DNA from: Catalinimonas alkaloidigena
GTDB taxonomy: Bacteria; Bacteroidota; Bacteroidia; Cytophagales; Cyclobacteriaceae
Length of the DNA: 64,000 nt
Assembly (NCBI RefSeq): GCF_029504655.1
Contig: NZ_JAQFIL010000001.1
Coordinates: forward strand, 2,609,001 to 2,673,000
Reading direction: 5' to 3'
Part shown: in pieces, positions 36,893 through 45,953 of the stretch
Layout of the letters: every line of letters starts with the position of its first letter
Position numbering within the stretch: position 1 is the stretch's first letter
Position numbers and translations under genes: made by a program
The notes under the pieces: model-generated
Databases searched by the model: none
What the model saw: the letters and a program-made list of their open reading frames with translations, nothing else
What the model was told of the DNA's origin: nothing

Positions 36893-39266
36893 TAAGACAG
36901 TCCACCGGCTTGGCATGGGCTGCTTTAAGGGTTTGTAAGCCTACGGTGAACCAGGCAATCAGCAATGCGATAATACCCGCACCAGCAAAATACCACCAGC
37001 TAAGCTCAATCTGAAAGGCATAGTTTTCTAACCAGCGGTGGGTTATCAAATAACTTAAAGGTAAAGCTATACCGATGGCGATCAAAACCATTTTGGTAAA
37101 ATCAGAGGACAAAAGATAAATGATACTAAAATTGCTTGCTCCCAGGATTTTCCTGACGCCAATTTCTTTAAGCCTCCTTTCTGCGGTAAATGCCGCAAGA
37201 CCAAAAAGCCCCAGACAGGAAATAAGCATTGCTAATCCGGCAAAATATTTTGAGAGTGTCGAAACTCTTTGTTCCGCTTCATACAATGCCTGATAATCGT
37301 CATTGACGAATTGATAATCAAAAGCATAAGCGGGATTAAAGCTTTTATAGAAGTCCTGTATTTGAGCTAAAGTTTGTTGTTCATTGCCCGCCTTTAGTCG
37401 TGCTATCACTGTCATCATATCAGTTTTGTTAAGCTTGAAGAAGATTGGCTTTACTTCTTCACGCAGGGACTCATAATGGAAGTCTTCAACAATGCCTATG
37501 ATCTGGCGTTCTTCGCCCCACAAATTGATGGTAGCGCCTACGGGCTTTTCAAGCCCCATTAATGCGATAGCAGTCTCATTAAAAATAATAGCAGCCGTAT
37601 CGGCAATGGATGCGGTCCTGAAGCTACGACCTTCCAAAATTTTTAAGCCAAGAGTTTCTATCATATCATAGCCCACACTAAAATTCTGAAACTGTACCAC
37701 CTGTTCAGGATCTTTGCCAGGCCAGTTTAACCCTATCGTTGAGGATTGATTTCCGATAATGTTCTGTCGCATCGTAGAAGCATTCAATACACCAGGAATA
37801 CGCCTTAGCTCATCTACAAATGTGTGCATTCGCTTAGCTGTTTCTCCCTCTATAGGAAATGAAATCAAATTCTCTTTTTCAAAACCCAGGTTCTTTTGCT
37901 GCACAAAAGTAATTTGTTGGTAGACGACCCAAACGGATACGATCAGTATTACCGAAAGTACAAATTGGAATATGACCAAACCTTTTCGGGCCCATACTTC
38001 ACCCACATTGCCGTTAAGCTTTCCTTTCAATACTACTGCCGGACTGAAGCCTGATAAGAACAGGGCAGGATAACTACCGGCTAGCAAGCCGGTAAAAATT
38101 GTAATGATGCATAGCGTAACCGCCACTGGTAAGCTCAGCTCAAATGAAAGTTGCTTAGCAGTGATGATATTGAACTGGGGTAATAACAATGACACCAATA
38201 GTATGGCAGTCATAAGTGAGAGTAATGTCATAAAAACGGATTCGCTCAGGTATTGAATGATTAAGCTGTTGCGGCCGGCACCCACTGCTTTTTTTATCCC
38301 TACCTCTTTCACGCGACGGGAAGCCTTGGCAGTAGAAAGGTTCATGAAATTGATGCAGGCAATGAGAAGGATAAAGATGGCGATAATTGAGAAGAGCCTG
38401 ACATATTCAATTCGGCCCCCGGCTTGTTTACCATCTTCATAGTTCCCGTAAAGATAGGCATCTGAATAGGGGCGTACAAACAGCTTGCGGTGGGTAATGG
38501 TCTCGTCTTTTACCTTGAGGTAGTCTTCTATTTTTTCATGAAACCCATTGATATTTGTGCCTCTCTGCAAAGTGATATAAGTATTTGGCCCGGTATTTCC
38601 CCAGTTCATCTCCCAGGGACGGATATCCCCAAAAGCCTCAGTTGTCAGCACAATATCAAATTGAGCAGTAGACTGTGCTGGTATATTGCTGAACACACCG
38701 GTAATCAGGGCGGGCTTGCTATACTGCAAAAGATGCCATTCCAACGACTTTCCTACAACATCGTCCGTAGTCCCAAACAAACTGATGGCTAATGCCTCTG
38801 AGATAACAATTCCTTTTTTATCTTTCAGCACCTGATCTTTGTTACCCAGCAGCAAATCGTAGGAAAAGACAGTGAAAAAGTCTTGACTTACGAATTGGCC
38901 TTTCGCTTCTATGCTTTTATTTCCATCAGCATTGTCACTAGTTAAGCTGAAGTTATCGAACCATTCAGCCGGATAAACAGTCACTGCCTGTTCTATTTCC
39001 GGCAATTCTTCCAGCATGCTTTGTGCCAGCAGATCGGGAGTAGCCTCAGAAGTATTGATATCACCGGCATGCTTCTGATTTTCCATTACCTGGTACAATT
39101 GACTGTCTTTCTCATGAAATTTATCCACTTTGAGCTCATCATTTACCCAGAGATAAATCAACAGTACACAAGTAAGCCCTGATGAAAGCCCGATCAGGTT
39201 AATGATGAAAGTACTTCTGAAACGTTGGAAATTTCGGTAGAATAGTAGTAGGTGGTGTCTGAGCAT
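36882..39266 (-). CDS. FtsX/MacB-type ABC transporter permease
   Basis: Permease of 794 residues, same family as the one at 33047 but without the prefix domain. First helix SSGLTCVLLIYLWVNDEL; first MacB periplasmic domain about 45-275; first FtsX core with FMNLSTAKASRRVKEVGIKK (about 298-317); second FtsX core with RLKEIGVRKILGASNFSIIY near 680-700. The C-terminal end overlaps the CPBP gene by 11 bases. No ATPase is encoded beside it, so it would rely on a subunit encoded elsewhere, or act in an unusual way. No PadR gene directly precedes it. Confidence 0.92.
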   Translation of the reverse strand: MLRHHLLLFYRNFQRFRSTFIINLIGLSSGLTCVLLIYLWVNDELKVDKFHEKDSQLYQVMENQKHAGDINTSEATPDLLAQSMLEELPEIEQAVTVYPAEWFDNFSLTSDNADGNKSIEAKGQFVSQDFFTVFSYDLLLGNKDQVLKDKKGIVISEALAISLFGTTDDVVGKSLEWHLLQYSKPALITGVFSNIPAQSTAQFDIVLTTEAFGDIRPWEMNWGNTGPNTYITLQRGTNINGFHEKIEDYLKVKDETITHRKLFVRPYSDAYLYGNYEDGKQAGGRIEYVRLFSIIAIFILLIACINFMNLSTAKASRRVKEVGIKKAVGAGRNSLIIQYLSESVFMTLLSLMTAILLVSLLLPQFNIITAKQLSFELSLPVAVTLCIITIFTGLLAGSYPALFLSGFSPAVVLKGKLNGNVGEVWARKGLVIFQFVLSVILIVSVWVVYQQITFVQQKNLGFEKENLISFPIEGETAKRMHTFVDELRRIPGVLNASTMRQNIIGNQSSTIGLNWPGKDPEQVVQFQNFSVGYDMIETLGLKILEGRSFRTASIADTAAIIFNETAIALMGLEKPVGATINLWGEERQIIGIVEDFHYESLREEVKPIFFKLNKTDMMTVIARLKAGNEQQTLAQIQDFYKSFNPAYAFDYQFVNDDYQALYEAEQRVSTLSKYFAGLAMLISCLGLFGLAAFTAERRLKEIGVRKILGASNFSIIYLLSSDFTKMVLIAIGIALPLSYLITHRWLENYAFQIELSWWYFAGAGIIALLIAWFTVGLQTLKAAHAKPVDCLNDE

Positions 39267-39523
39267 AGGTAAAAATTAAAGCAGCTGATAGTAGAATAAG
39301 ACTTTCCAAATGTAATGCCATCAGAGAAATAAGCCTTGAAAAGCCATGGTTAACGCATGCTCGGTAAGTAAGTGTTCGTAATCGGCCATGTCATGCCCGA
39401 TTGCGGGCACATAGTGCGTTTAATGGGATGAACAATCCAGCAGGGTTGAAGTATAGAATTGAATGCATAACCGCCGGCGCTACTGGGAGCAGAAGAGATA
39501 TGAAACAAAGGTTGTTAAGCTTC

Positions 39524-39724
39524 CTAGCCTGACTTGACCATGCGAAAGGGAAATAAAAGAACTGCTTTGATAAAGCTGAAAAGTACATTTAAAGTGAAGC
39601 CTACAATTCTGAAAGGAAGCAAAATCAGCCAGATCAGGGGAAATAGAAATAGTAAGATTAAGGCCAGTGGCCAGCAGATTGCAAGCAGTATGAACCAAAG
39701 GATGATTGCTATGAATGATTTCAT
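39524..39724 (-). CDS. Small hydrophobic membrane protein
   Basis: Sixty-six residues, almost entirely hydrophobic: IAIILWFILLAICWPLALIL (about 5-24), FLFPLIWLILLPFRIVGF, and a third segment LNVLFSFIKAVLLFPFRMV. Similar very short proteins occur in Bacteroidota without known function. The even hydrophobic pattern and lysine-rich ends favour a real gene. No operon partner within 250 bases. Confidence 0.6.
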   Translation of the reverse strand: MKSFIAIILWFILLAICWPLALILLFLFPLIWLILLPFRIVGFTLNVLFSFIKAVLLFPFRMVKSG

Positions 39725-40205
39725 AATAGGATAAATTTATCAATTTTTACCCAAATGTCTAGCCAAAGCGGTAAGTCGCTGTAAATGTGCATAGTAAAAG
39801 GTGTTCTTTAAATGATAACTGTCCTCATTCGTACAGTTAATGTTCAAATGTGTACGTTTAGGTATATCAATTATCATTCACTTACATGTTTAGATGATTC
39901 TTCATACGGTTAATAATACTGCTGAATAGTGACAAGGGTCATAGCGACAATAAAGCAAGTTGGGGATCTCACTCAGCATTTGCGAATTTTTTCAGTTCAT
40001 TAGTTCCGGCACGTACATCCGCTTTGATGAGACCTGTAAAATGGAGGTAAAGTGTTGATAGGTTTTATTTACGCAAGTGATGGATAGGAGCCATGCCCAG
40101 CCCCTTCGGCAGTAATAGTCCTGATGCATGTGCTCACTCATGAGGAGGGCTTGTTTCGTTTTACTTAAAGTTACAGAGGTAAAATTTAGTCTTTTGTCTA
40201 AGCTG
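39725..40205. other. Intergenic region with no recognised gene
   Basis: The 481 bases hold a minus-strand frame (39992-40249) that overlaps the next gene and has no recognisable features. It includes GTAC-flanked short repeats near 39825-39855. No terminator or promoter could be supported. Confidence 0.4.
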
Positions 40206-40673
40206 TCATTCGTAGGACTTGTAAACCTCTGTCTGTACAGCCTCCGCAATTTTGTTTACTTTGCTCAGTAATTTTTTTTCACTGCGATGCTCTCCTACAA
40301 ATAAACTTTGATTTCCATCTATTTCTATTGCTGCTGAGTACACCTTTTTGCGACCCCTTACCCGTGAAACAAAGCCGTATTCAATACTTTGTGTAATGTG
40401 TTTGATATGTATGTCAATGATTTGTTTATAAGGCAGTTTCTCTCCCTTTTTGAAGCCTGTTATCCATAGGTATTCCCGGTATTTTTTATTTTCGGTATCA
40501 ACAGATAAGCGGTAATGCGTACTGACTAATAAAATACCCAGCATAAATAATACAATGGCTACTACAGGGTACATCATGCTGATGATAACTGACATCAGTA
40601 AAAAAGCTAGACCTAAGACAATCATGTGAAAGGGAAAGTAATGATGAGTGTAAATGTCAATTTTATTTTTCAT
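40206..40673 (-). CDS. Membrane protein with a PH-like (bPH2-type) tail
   Basis: Hypothetical protein of 155 residues. Two hydrophobic segments (about 16-32, FHMIVLGLAFLLMSVII, and 37-52, VVAIVLFMLGILLVST) are followed by a soluble beta-rich part: YRLSVDTENKKYREYLWITG, PYKQIIDIHIKHIT, AAIEIDGNQSLFVGEHRSEK. This helix-pair plus PH-like layout resembles bacterial YdbS/YcxB-type proteins, but the match is by architecture only. It stands alone. Confidence 0.6.
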   Translation of the reverse strand: MKNKIDIYTHHYFPFHMIVLGLAFLLMSVIISMMYPVVAIVLFMLGILLVSTHYRLSVDTENKKYREYLWITGFKKGEKLPYKQIIDIHIKHITQSIEYGFVSRVRGRKKVYSAAIEIDGNQSLFVGEHRSEKKLLSKVNKIAEAVQTEVYKSYE

Positions 40674-40940
40674 TTTAGAAGTTTCAAGATGCTTTTGTTG
40701 TAAAAACAGAGTTGAATTTAACCTTTTTTATACCTGAAATCATTTTATATTCAGTGGGAGTTTGACACATATGAAAACGTATGCCCTTTGCAATTAAAGA
40801 ATTCCTTAATTAGGTAGCTTATAGAAGAGAAATACCCTGATCAGAGTAAGAGACAGGTATCTTATGCTTAAGAATATTGGCTGTAAGCCATACTTTCTTT
40901 AGGAGTAGAATAATGTATATAGATTAATATATGTACCGTC

Positions 40941-41300
40941 TTATTGAAATCGGGTATAGATGCCGGAATCTAATATTTCTTGCGTATTAGGGCTAATGAT
41001 ATACATTTTAAGCAGGTCTTTCGCTAAAAATTCGTACTTGTACGATTGCTCAAAAAGCGAGTCGTAAATATTTACCTGTCTCAAACCACCGCGCTCATCA
41101 AGATAATAATTAAATGAAAATGCGGTGTGTGAACTGAATTTCACAGTAAAATTATGATGGGCATCAAAAGTGATGGAGTTTTCATGATCCACATTTTTCC
41201 ATGAACCAATGAGTAAATCATCTGCAGCTTGCTCTTCAATGGCATAGTCACAAGCCGATACGAAGGTAGAAAGAATGAGAATGAGGATAGTAATTTTCAT
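40941..41300 (-). CDS. Small lipoprotein, lipocalin-like
   Basis: Protein of 119 residues with a lipoprotein signal (MKITILILILSTF, lipobox VSAC, Cys17). The mature part starts with LLIGSWKNVDHENSITFDAH, a G-x-W pattern found at the start of lipocalin-like beta-barrels in Bacteroidota, then alternating beta-strand stretches. No specific family is claimed. Probably an envelope lipoprotein. Confidence 0.6.
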   Translation of the reverse strand: MKITILILILSTFVSACDYAIEEQAADDLLIGSWKNVDHENSITFDAHHNFTVKFSSHTAFSFNYYLDERGGLRQVNIYDSLFEQSYKYEFLAKDLLKMYIISPNTQEILDSGIYTRFQ

Positions 41301-41521
41301 ACTGAAACAACTTAAGATGTCAGTGGATTACGCATTGATGACAGATACTAAGCTGTAGTTTTTATAGATTTCTATTTAACTGATAAGTATTGCTCTATCA
41401 ACATTTTTAATTTGCTTTATAGGCCTAAACCACTAAAAAACACCTGTTTTCAGCATGCTATATATTCAATTAACTAATCATTGGAGATTTTATTGGACGT
41501 GGAATGAATTAAGTGAAGAAA

Positions 41522-42631
41522 TCAGCGAAAATCAGGTTGTAACTCCTTCCTTTTTGGAATTGAAATGAGAAAGCCTGTATGCTGATCAAGGTCAAATGTT
41601 TCAAGTTTTCCCTTATGCTTCTCAATAATATCTTTCGCGATAATCAGCTCAAGCATACCTCGGAAACGATTACCTTTCACATCTTTTAATTCCAGCCTGC
41701 CATTATGTTGCAGTACTCTTTCCACAATGCTGATGGGTAATTTGATATCCGCAGATGTGATAGCAATAGAAGTCAAATCATCTGCTGCTTCTTCCGATAG
41801 GTGCATCTTTATTTCTTCATCACTATATTTATGTTTTTGAAGATATAATAGTAACTCTTCTATCGCTCTACTGAACTGGTCTTCCTGCACCATGATGATC
41901 AAGTCATCAGGAATATCATGCAAATCAACTTCATAAGTTTGATGATATTTATTGTAGATCATATTGCGGCTGCAGTTTTCCAATAAAGCCTTAAGGTTAG
42001 TACGTTTTAGATTAATGGAATCCTGATATTTTTGTAACTCTATCAGGCCGATCAGCCCCCGGGTGATGGTTTGTATCTCGCTACCCAAATCAAAAATGGT
42101 ATCGTAAAAGTTAAGGTGATTTTTATGCTCACCGTTCTTGCTCTCATATTTTAGTACCTCGCTCAGGCCCATGATATTGGCAACTGGAGCGCTCAGTTCA
42201 TGCGCCATCAAAAAAAGGACGGTATCTAATCCCTTGACCTGGTTTTCTAAAACTTTGGTGTAAGCCTTGTCTGATGTAATGTCACTAATATGTCCTGAGA
42301 TAAAGTTTACCTCCTGCTTTTTATTGACTACCGGATAAGTACTTAGTTCCATCCACTTGATATCGGGTAAATTATCCGCAGCCTTAAGTTCTACTTTATC
42401 ATGAAAGTTATTTTTTTCAGACAAGAAGAGGAAAAAGTTATCATACAATTCTTGATAGTCAGAATGAATATATTGCCTTAAATCATCCTTAGATTTATCA
42501 GGTACAAAATATGAACCTGACTTATAGTCAAAGAATTTTTTGCTGATAAAAATAGTCTCTTTCTTTTTTCTATCCCATAGGAAAAAAAATATTGGAATTG
42601 TATCAATAATACTTTTGTACAAATTGTGCAT
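41522..42631 (-). CDS. PAS-domain histidine-kinase-like protein with degenerate ATPase domain
   Basis: A PAS-like sensor (about 1-120; IIDTIPIFFFLWDRKKKETI, then the closing strand VNFISGHISDITSDKAY) precedes a HisKA-like helix pair with His144 in LMAHELSAPVANIMGLSEVL. The C-terminal part (about 235-365) aligns in layout with HATPase_c, but the N-box Asn is missing (RAIEELLLYLQKHKYSDEE) and no D-x-G-x-G or G-x-G-L-G is seen. It may be phosphorylated or only dock, rather than bind ATP. No transmembrane segment, so cytoplasmic. It lies 83 bases downstream of an intact kinase gene on the same strand. Confidence 0.8.
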   Translation of the reverse strand: MHNLYKSIIDTIPIFFFLWDRKKKETIFISKKFFDYKSGSYFVPDKSKDDLRQYIHSDYQELYDNFFLFLSEKNNFHDKVELKAADNLPDIKWMELSTYPVVNKKQEVNFISGHISDITSDKAYTKVLENQVKGLDTVLFLMAHELSAPVANIMGLSEVLKYESKNGEHKNHLNFYDTIFDLGSEIQTITRGLIGLIELQKYQDSINLKRTNLKALLENCSRNMIYNKYHQTYEVDLHDIPDDLIIMVQEDQFSRAIEELLLYLQKHKYSDEEIKMHLSEEAADDLTSIAITSADIKLPISIVERVLQHNGRLELKDVKGNRFRGMLELIIAKDIIEKHKGKLETFDLDQHTGFLISIPKRKELQPDFR

Positions 42632-42714
42632 GCAAAAAAAATTAGGCTTTTAAGCTAATACAGATTCATTAAGCGCTAGCATGAACCATTTATTGTTATG
42701 AGTGATATGCTTCT

Positions 42715-43851
42715 CTAGTGACTTACTTGATTGGGAATGATCATACTGAATGTAGTACCATGATTGGCATTGCTGATGACATCCAGCTTGCCTTGATGAG
42801 CCTCAGCGATACCCTTTACCAGGGTAAGTCCTAATCCCCAACCATTAGATTTATCATTGTTGGCGCGAAAATAAAGGTCAAATAGCTTCTTCTGCTGATC
42901 TAAGGGAATAGGATTTCCTTCATTGTGCACAGAGAGGATGGTTTGTTCCCCTTCCTGCTGCAAATTTAAAGTGATCACACTGCCTTTAGCACCATATTTA
43001 TATGCATTGGAGATCAGATTGTCCACCGCCCGACAAATAGCTCCCGAATCCCAGTAACCCATCACTTTATGCTGCAGACACTGAAGAGAAATGCGTTCCC
43101 TGACCGAGGGCTTCAGAGAATCTATAGAAACTCTGATATCCTCAAGGAGGTCACTTTTTTCAGGGTGAATCGGAACAGGGTTGCCTGCCTGTATAAGGTT
43201 TACATCCAGCAGATTGCTGATCAGCTCATTACCCTTAGCAGTACTTTTAGCGATGCCTTTCAAAATATGATCCACAAACTCATCTTTTACGGGCGAAAGA
43301 TGCTCATCCAGCAATTCAACCAGTTGAATTGTATTATTAAGTGGGCCTCTGAGGTCATGAGAAAGACTGGCGATAAAGTTATCCCGCATTATACCTTGTT
43401 TTTCCAGGTCAGAAAGCAGATTCTCAGCTTTGTCCATAGCTTCTTTTCGCTGGTCAGTGCGAATCTGATAGAAAACCTCGCAGGCTTGTTCTATGGCCTG
43501 GTCAATCGCAAACATGATTCCGTCACGTTCTCTTGTTTCTATGTTGTCCCCATATTCATCTATCACATCAAAGATAGTATCTTTAAGCATATGATATTCT
43601 TTGATGATATGTATGATGGTATATTGTGTTTTGTGGGCCCTTTCTCTCCCGTGAGATTCACTCTTAAAGACAGGGTTACGGGCATCATCAGACTCTAGGG
43701 CTATGATTAATGCTTCAATAAGATTGGGAATATTATTTTTCAGGACAGGTAAGTTATACTGATGAGCATCCGGAATCTTATTACGAACAGAGGTAGTCCA
43801 ACGTTCAATGATGATCTTTTTGTTAACACTGAGGATATTAGCAGCGCTCAT
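42715..43851 (-). CDS. Sensor histidine kinase with RsbRD-type N-terminal domain
   Basis: Cytoplasmic kinase of 378 residues. An all-helical sensor, about 5-135, resembles the RsbRD N-terminal domain (KKIIIERWTTSVRNKIPDAH, HIIKEYHMLKDTIFDVIDEY). A HisKA domain follows with His165 in ASLSHDLRGPLNNTIQLVEL. The HATPase has N-box Asn282 in NLISNAYKYGAKG, a G1-like NEGNPIP, GWGLGLTLVKGIAEAHQGKL (about 337-356) and GTTFSMIIP. G1 has Asn where Asp is usual. No response regulator is adjacent. A candidate promoter precedes it. Confidence 0.88.
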   Translation of the reverse strand: MSAANILSVNKKIIIERWTTSVRNKIPDAHQYNLPVLKNNIPNLIEALIIALESDDARNPVFKSESHGRERAHKTQYTIIHIIKEYHMLKDTIFDVIDEYGDNIETRERDGIMFAIDQAIEQACEVFYQIRTDQRKEAMDKAENLLSDLEKQGIMRDNFIASLSHDLRGPLNNTIQLVELLDEHLSPVKDEFVDHILKGIAKSTAKGNELISNLLDVNLIQAGNPVPIHPEKSDLLEDIRVSIDSLKPSVRERISLQCLQHKVMGYWDSGAICRAVDNLISNAYKYGAKGSVITLNLQQEGEQTILSVHNEGNPIPLDQQKKLFDLYFRANNDKSNGWGLGLTLVKGIAEAHQGKLDVISNANHGTTFSMIIPNQVSH

Positions 43852-44333
43852 TTTTGTGGTGTGAGGTTATGTTTTTAAGATTGCTAATGTAAAACAACAA
43901 TTATTAATTGTGCCAAAAAACTGTTCATTGCTGTTTTGAATACTTCAATATCATTTCACTTGAGTATTACCCTTTAGAAAAAAGGATTAATCATAACATA
44001 AAAAGATAAGTAAAAAATAATCAATCTCCATTTTTTAGGCATAAAAGCCTTACCACGTAAATAAAATTTGAAGCAATTTACTTACCAGCGAATAGTTAAT
44101 TTATCCTAAATGAAAGCATGATATGTAAATTAGTAGTAGCATACAATCCAGCCCTGGAGGCTATCTCTTTTACATAGAATTTAACCCATTTCGTCTTGAG
44201 GCATCATCGTAATAGCTAGCAGGTCACTTATATGATAACTCTAGACTTTAATAAAGAGCTTGAGCTTTACGATGCGACTAAATGAATGAAAGAGTATACT
44301 ATTGAATTCTAACTTATATGCGCGTAGAATGCA
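43852..44333. other. AT-rich intergenic region
   Basis: Apart from the candidate kinase promoter at its left edge, these 482 bases hold no coding frame or strong hairpin that I can support. Confidence 0.4.
43884..43920 (-). promoter_or_regulatory. Candidate promoter of the kinase pair
   Basis: Read on the minus strand, TTTTTTGG (43913-43920) and TACATTAG (43884-43891) stand 21 bases apart, close to the Bacteroidota -33/-7 pattern, 33 bases upstream of the kinase start. Confidence 0.35.
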
Positions 44334-44861
44334 CTAAAACCAGTAGAAATCAGTGTTCTGCAGAGGATCTATCTGCATCTGATTGTACAAATCTGTGCTT
44401 TGAGAGTCTAACCACCAGTTTTGATAGGCTGTAGCCGCGGCTTCCTGGGCCTCTTCAAGCTCTTCTGGATTAAAGACATGCTTGCTACGCCTTGCTAGAT
44501 TAGGGGTCAAAGAAGGAAAACCACCGCTTAAAGCTTTATCCGGCTGGGCATACCTTAGCCGTATGGACTCAACAATCCAGAGGGTGTACAAACCTACTGT
44601 ACAATTAGGATTATAGAGTGAAGAAATAGGATTACGCGGAAAGTCTGTGATCAGATGCTTATTATTCCTGTAATTGAGTAGAGTAGGGATAGCTTCGGTC
44701 GTAAAAGCAGGAAGTTCCACGGCATTATCATATTTACCCGCCTGTAAATCAAACATGTATTGCTCTACCTCGTTTCTGAGCTGCTCACTTTCATTTTTCT
44801 CACAGCTGAGATAGCTAAAGCTGAGAAAAAAAAGCAGGATAAAGGAAGAAAAATTTTTCAT
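44334..44861 (-). CDS. Hypothetical lipoprotein (possibly DUF4943-like)
   Basis: Protein of 175 residues with a lipoprotein signal (MKNFSSFILLFFLSF, lipobox YLSC, Cys20). The mature part has EVEQYMFDLQAGKYDNAVEL, then PAFTTEAIPTLLNYRNNKHL and CTVGLYTLWIVESIRLRYAQ. This layout reminds me of a DUF4943-type Bacteroidota lipoprotein, from memory and with low certainty. Function unknown; it stands alone with long flanking non-coding regions. Confidence 0.65.
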   Translation of the reverse strand: MKNFSSFILLFFLSFSYLSCEKNESEQLRNEVEQYMFDLQAGKYDNAVELPAFTTEAIPTLLNYRNNKHLITDFPRNPISSLYNPNCTVGLYTLWIVESIRLRYAQPDKALSGGFPSLTPNLARRSKHVFNPEELEEAQEAAATAYQNWWLDSQSTDLYNQMQIDPLQNTDFYWF

Positions 44862-45592
44862 GCAGTGGGGGGGGTAAAGGCGTTGGTTCTCATGATTTGA
44901 CTTAGTCTTTTTTAATGATAGCGTATAGAAGATAAAAAAATTTGTTTATCTCACACCTACTCTTTTTGTCATTCTGGGAGAACTTTTTTTTAGTCAAAAA
45001 AAGGAAGTTATAGTATGTTCAGCACTGCCTCATACATGTAGCAGGCCTTTACCCTTTAAGTACATGTTTTTTTCTTTTTGGTAAAGATTCCTCATCCTTG
45101 CTACGGAATGACACTTGCGCATTTATTGTGGTTACCACTTAAGATTTTTTTTATCTATTATGATAAACAGAAGCCAAATCTTTAATAAAGACACAGGAAA
45201 TAAGCTGAAGGTTGTAAGTATGAGCAGCTGCATAAATTGAGAAAGATTAAGCATTAAAATGTTCCTCTATTGAGAGTTTTCTGTAAAAAAAACACCTGAG
45301 TTGGATATTGAAAAGCAGGTAGCCATTGGTCTGTTGCTTTATTGTAGAAAGTCCTTTGGGACACAGGGCTTGGGATAAGAAAATACAGCTGAAAAGAGAT
45401 ATATGCTGCCGGATGAAGTTCTAAGAAGATAATTTTACCTCACAAACAAAGCTAAGCCGGATGGTTTTAATATCTAAAAAAAAGCTTAACTTTATGATAG
45501 CCAGTGAGATAGATGCGTGGAAAGTTAGGAATAGTGATATGATACATAAAATTACTACACAATTCATATGTACAATATAAACCTATAACGCT
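44862..45592. other. Long non-coding stretch
   Basis: The longest gap in the window (731 bases), AT-rich, with an eight-G run near 44866-44873 just upstream of the lipoprotein start. A weak promoter-like TTTT/TAACTTTA pair lies around 45465-45495, ahead of the DUF1059 gene. No RNA gene, repeat or frame could be supported. Confidence 0.4.
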
Positions 45593-45793
45593 ATGGAAAA
45601 AGTCATTCACTGCCGTGATCTGGGCTTCAACTGTGATGGTATCATACGTGCTCAAACAGAGAAAGAAGCCTTACAATTAGCCGCTGATCATGCTCAGAAA
45701 GCCCACGGATTGGGAGAAATCACACCCGAGCTTGAGGAGAAATTAAAATCAGTTCTCAGAGAAGAGCATACTGCTACTTTGCTCATGAGATAA
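45593..45793 (+). CDS. DUF1059 domain protein
   Basis: Small cytoplasmic protein of 66 residues. The whole length is the DUF1059 domain: VIHCRDLGFNCDGIIRAQTE followed by EALQLAADHAQKAHGLGEIT. Cys8 and Cys15, and the His pair in DHAQKAHG, are typical and suggest a metal or redox site, though the biochemical role is unknown. It stands alone, followed by a clear terminator. Confidence 0.88.
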   Translation: MEKVIHCRDLGFNCDGIIRAQTEKEALQLAADHAQKAHGLGEITPELEEKLKSVLREEHTATLLMR

Positions 45794-45899
45794 TTTTTAA
45801 ACGAGATAAAGCTAAAGCAGGATATACAGGAATATTTGAGCATAAGCTATTCATCGCTTGCTAGAGTAATTTTTAAGTCAAGCAGAAATCAATGAACAT

Positions 45900-45928
45900 A
45901 AGCCCCGGCACTTGTGGCTGGGGCTTTT
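45900..45928 (+). terminator. Rho-independent terminator after DUF1059 gene
   Basis: AAGCCCCGGC at 45900-45909 and GCTGGGGCTT at 45917-45926 form a 10-bp stem (one G-T pair) with a seven-base loop, then a short T-run. It separates convergent genes. Confidence 0.72.
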
Positions 45929-45953
45929 CTCGATTTTACTTATTTGCTCAACA

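Noticed and set aside
39394..39409. TGCCCG/CGGGCA hairpin between permease and small protein gene
   Set aside because: Six-bp stem without a T-run on either strand, so not supportable as a terminator; may be chance.
39992..40249. Minus-strand frame of 85 residues
   Set aside because: It overlaps the better-supported gene at 40206-40673 and has no recognisable motif; at most it is a decayed remnant.
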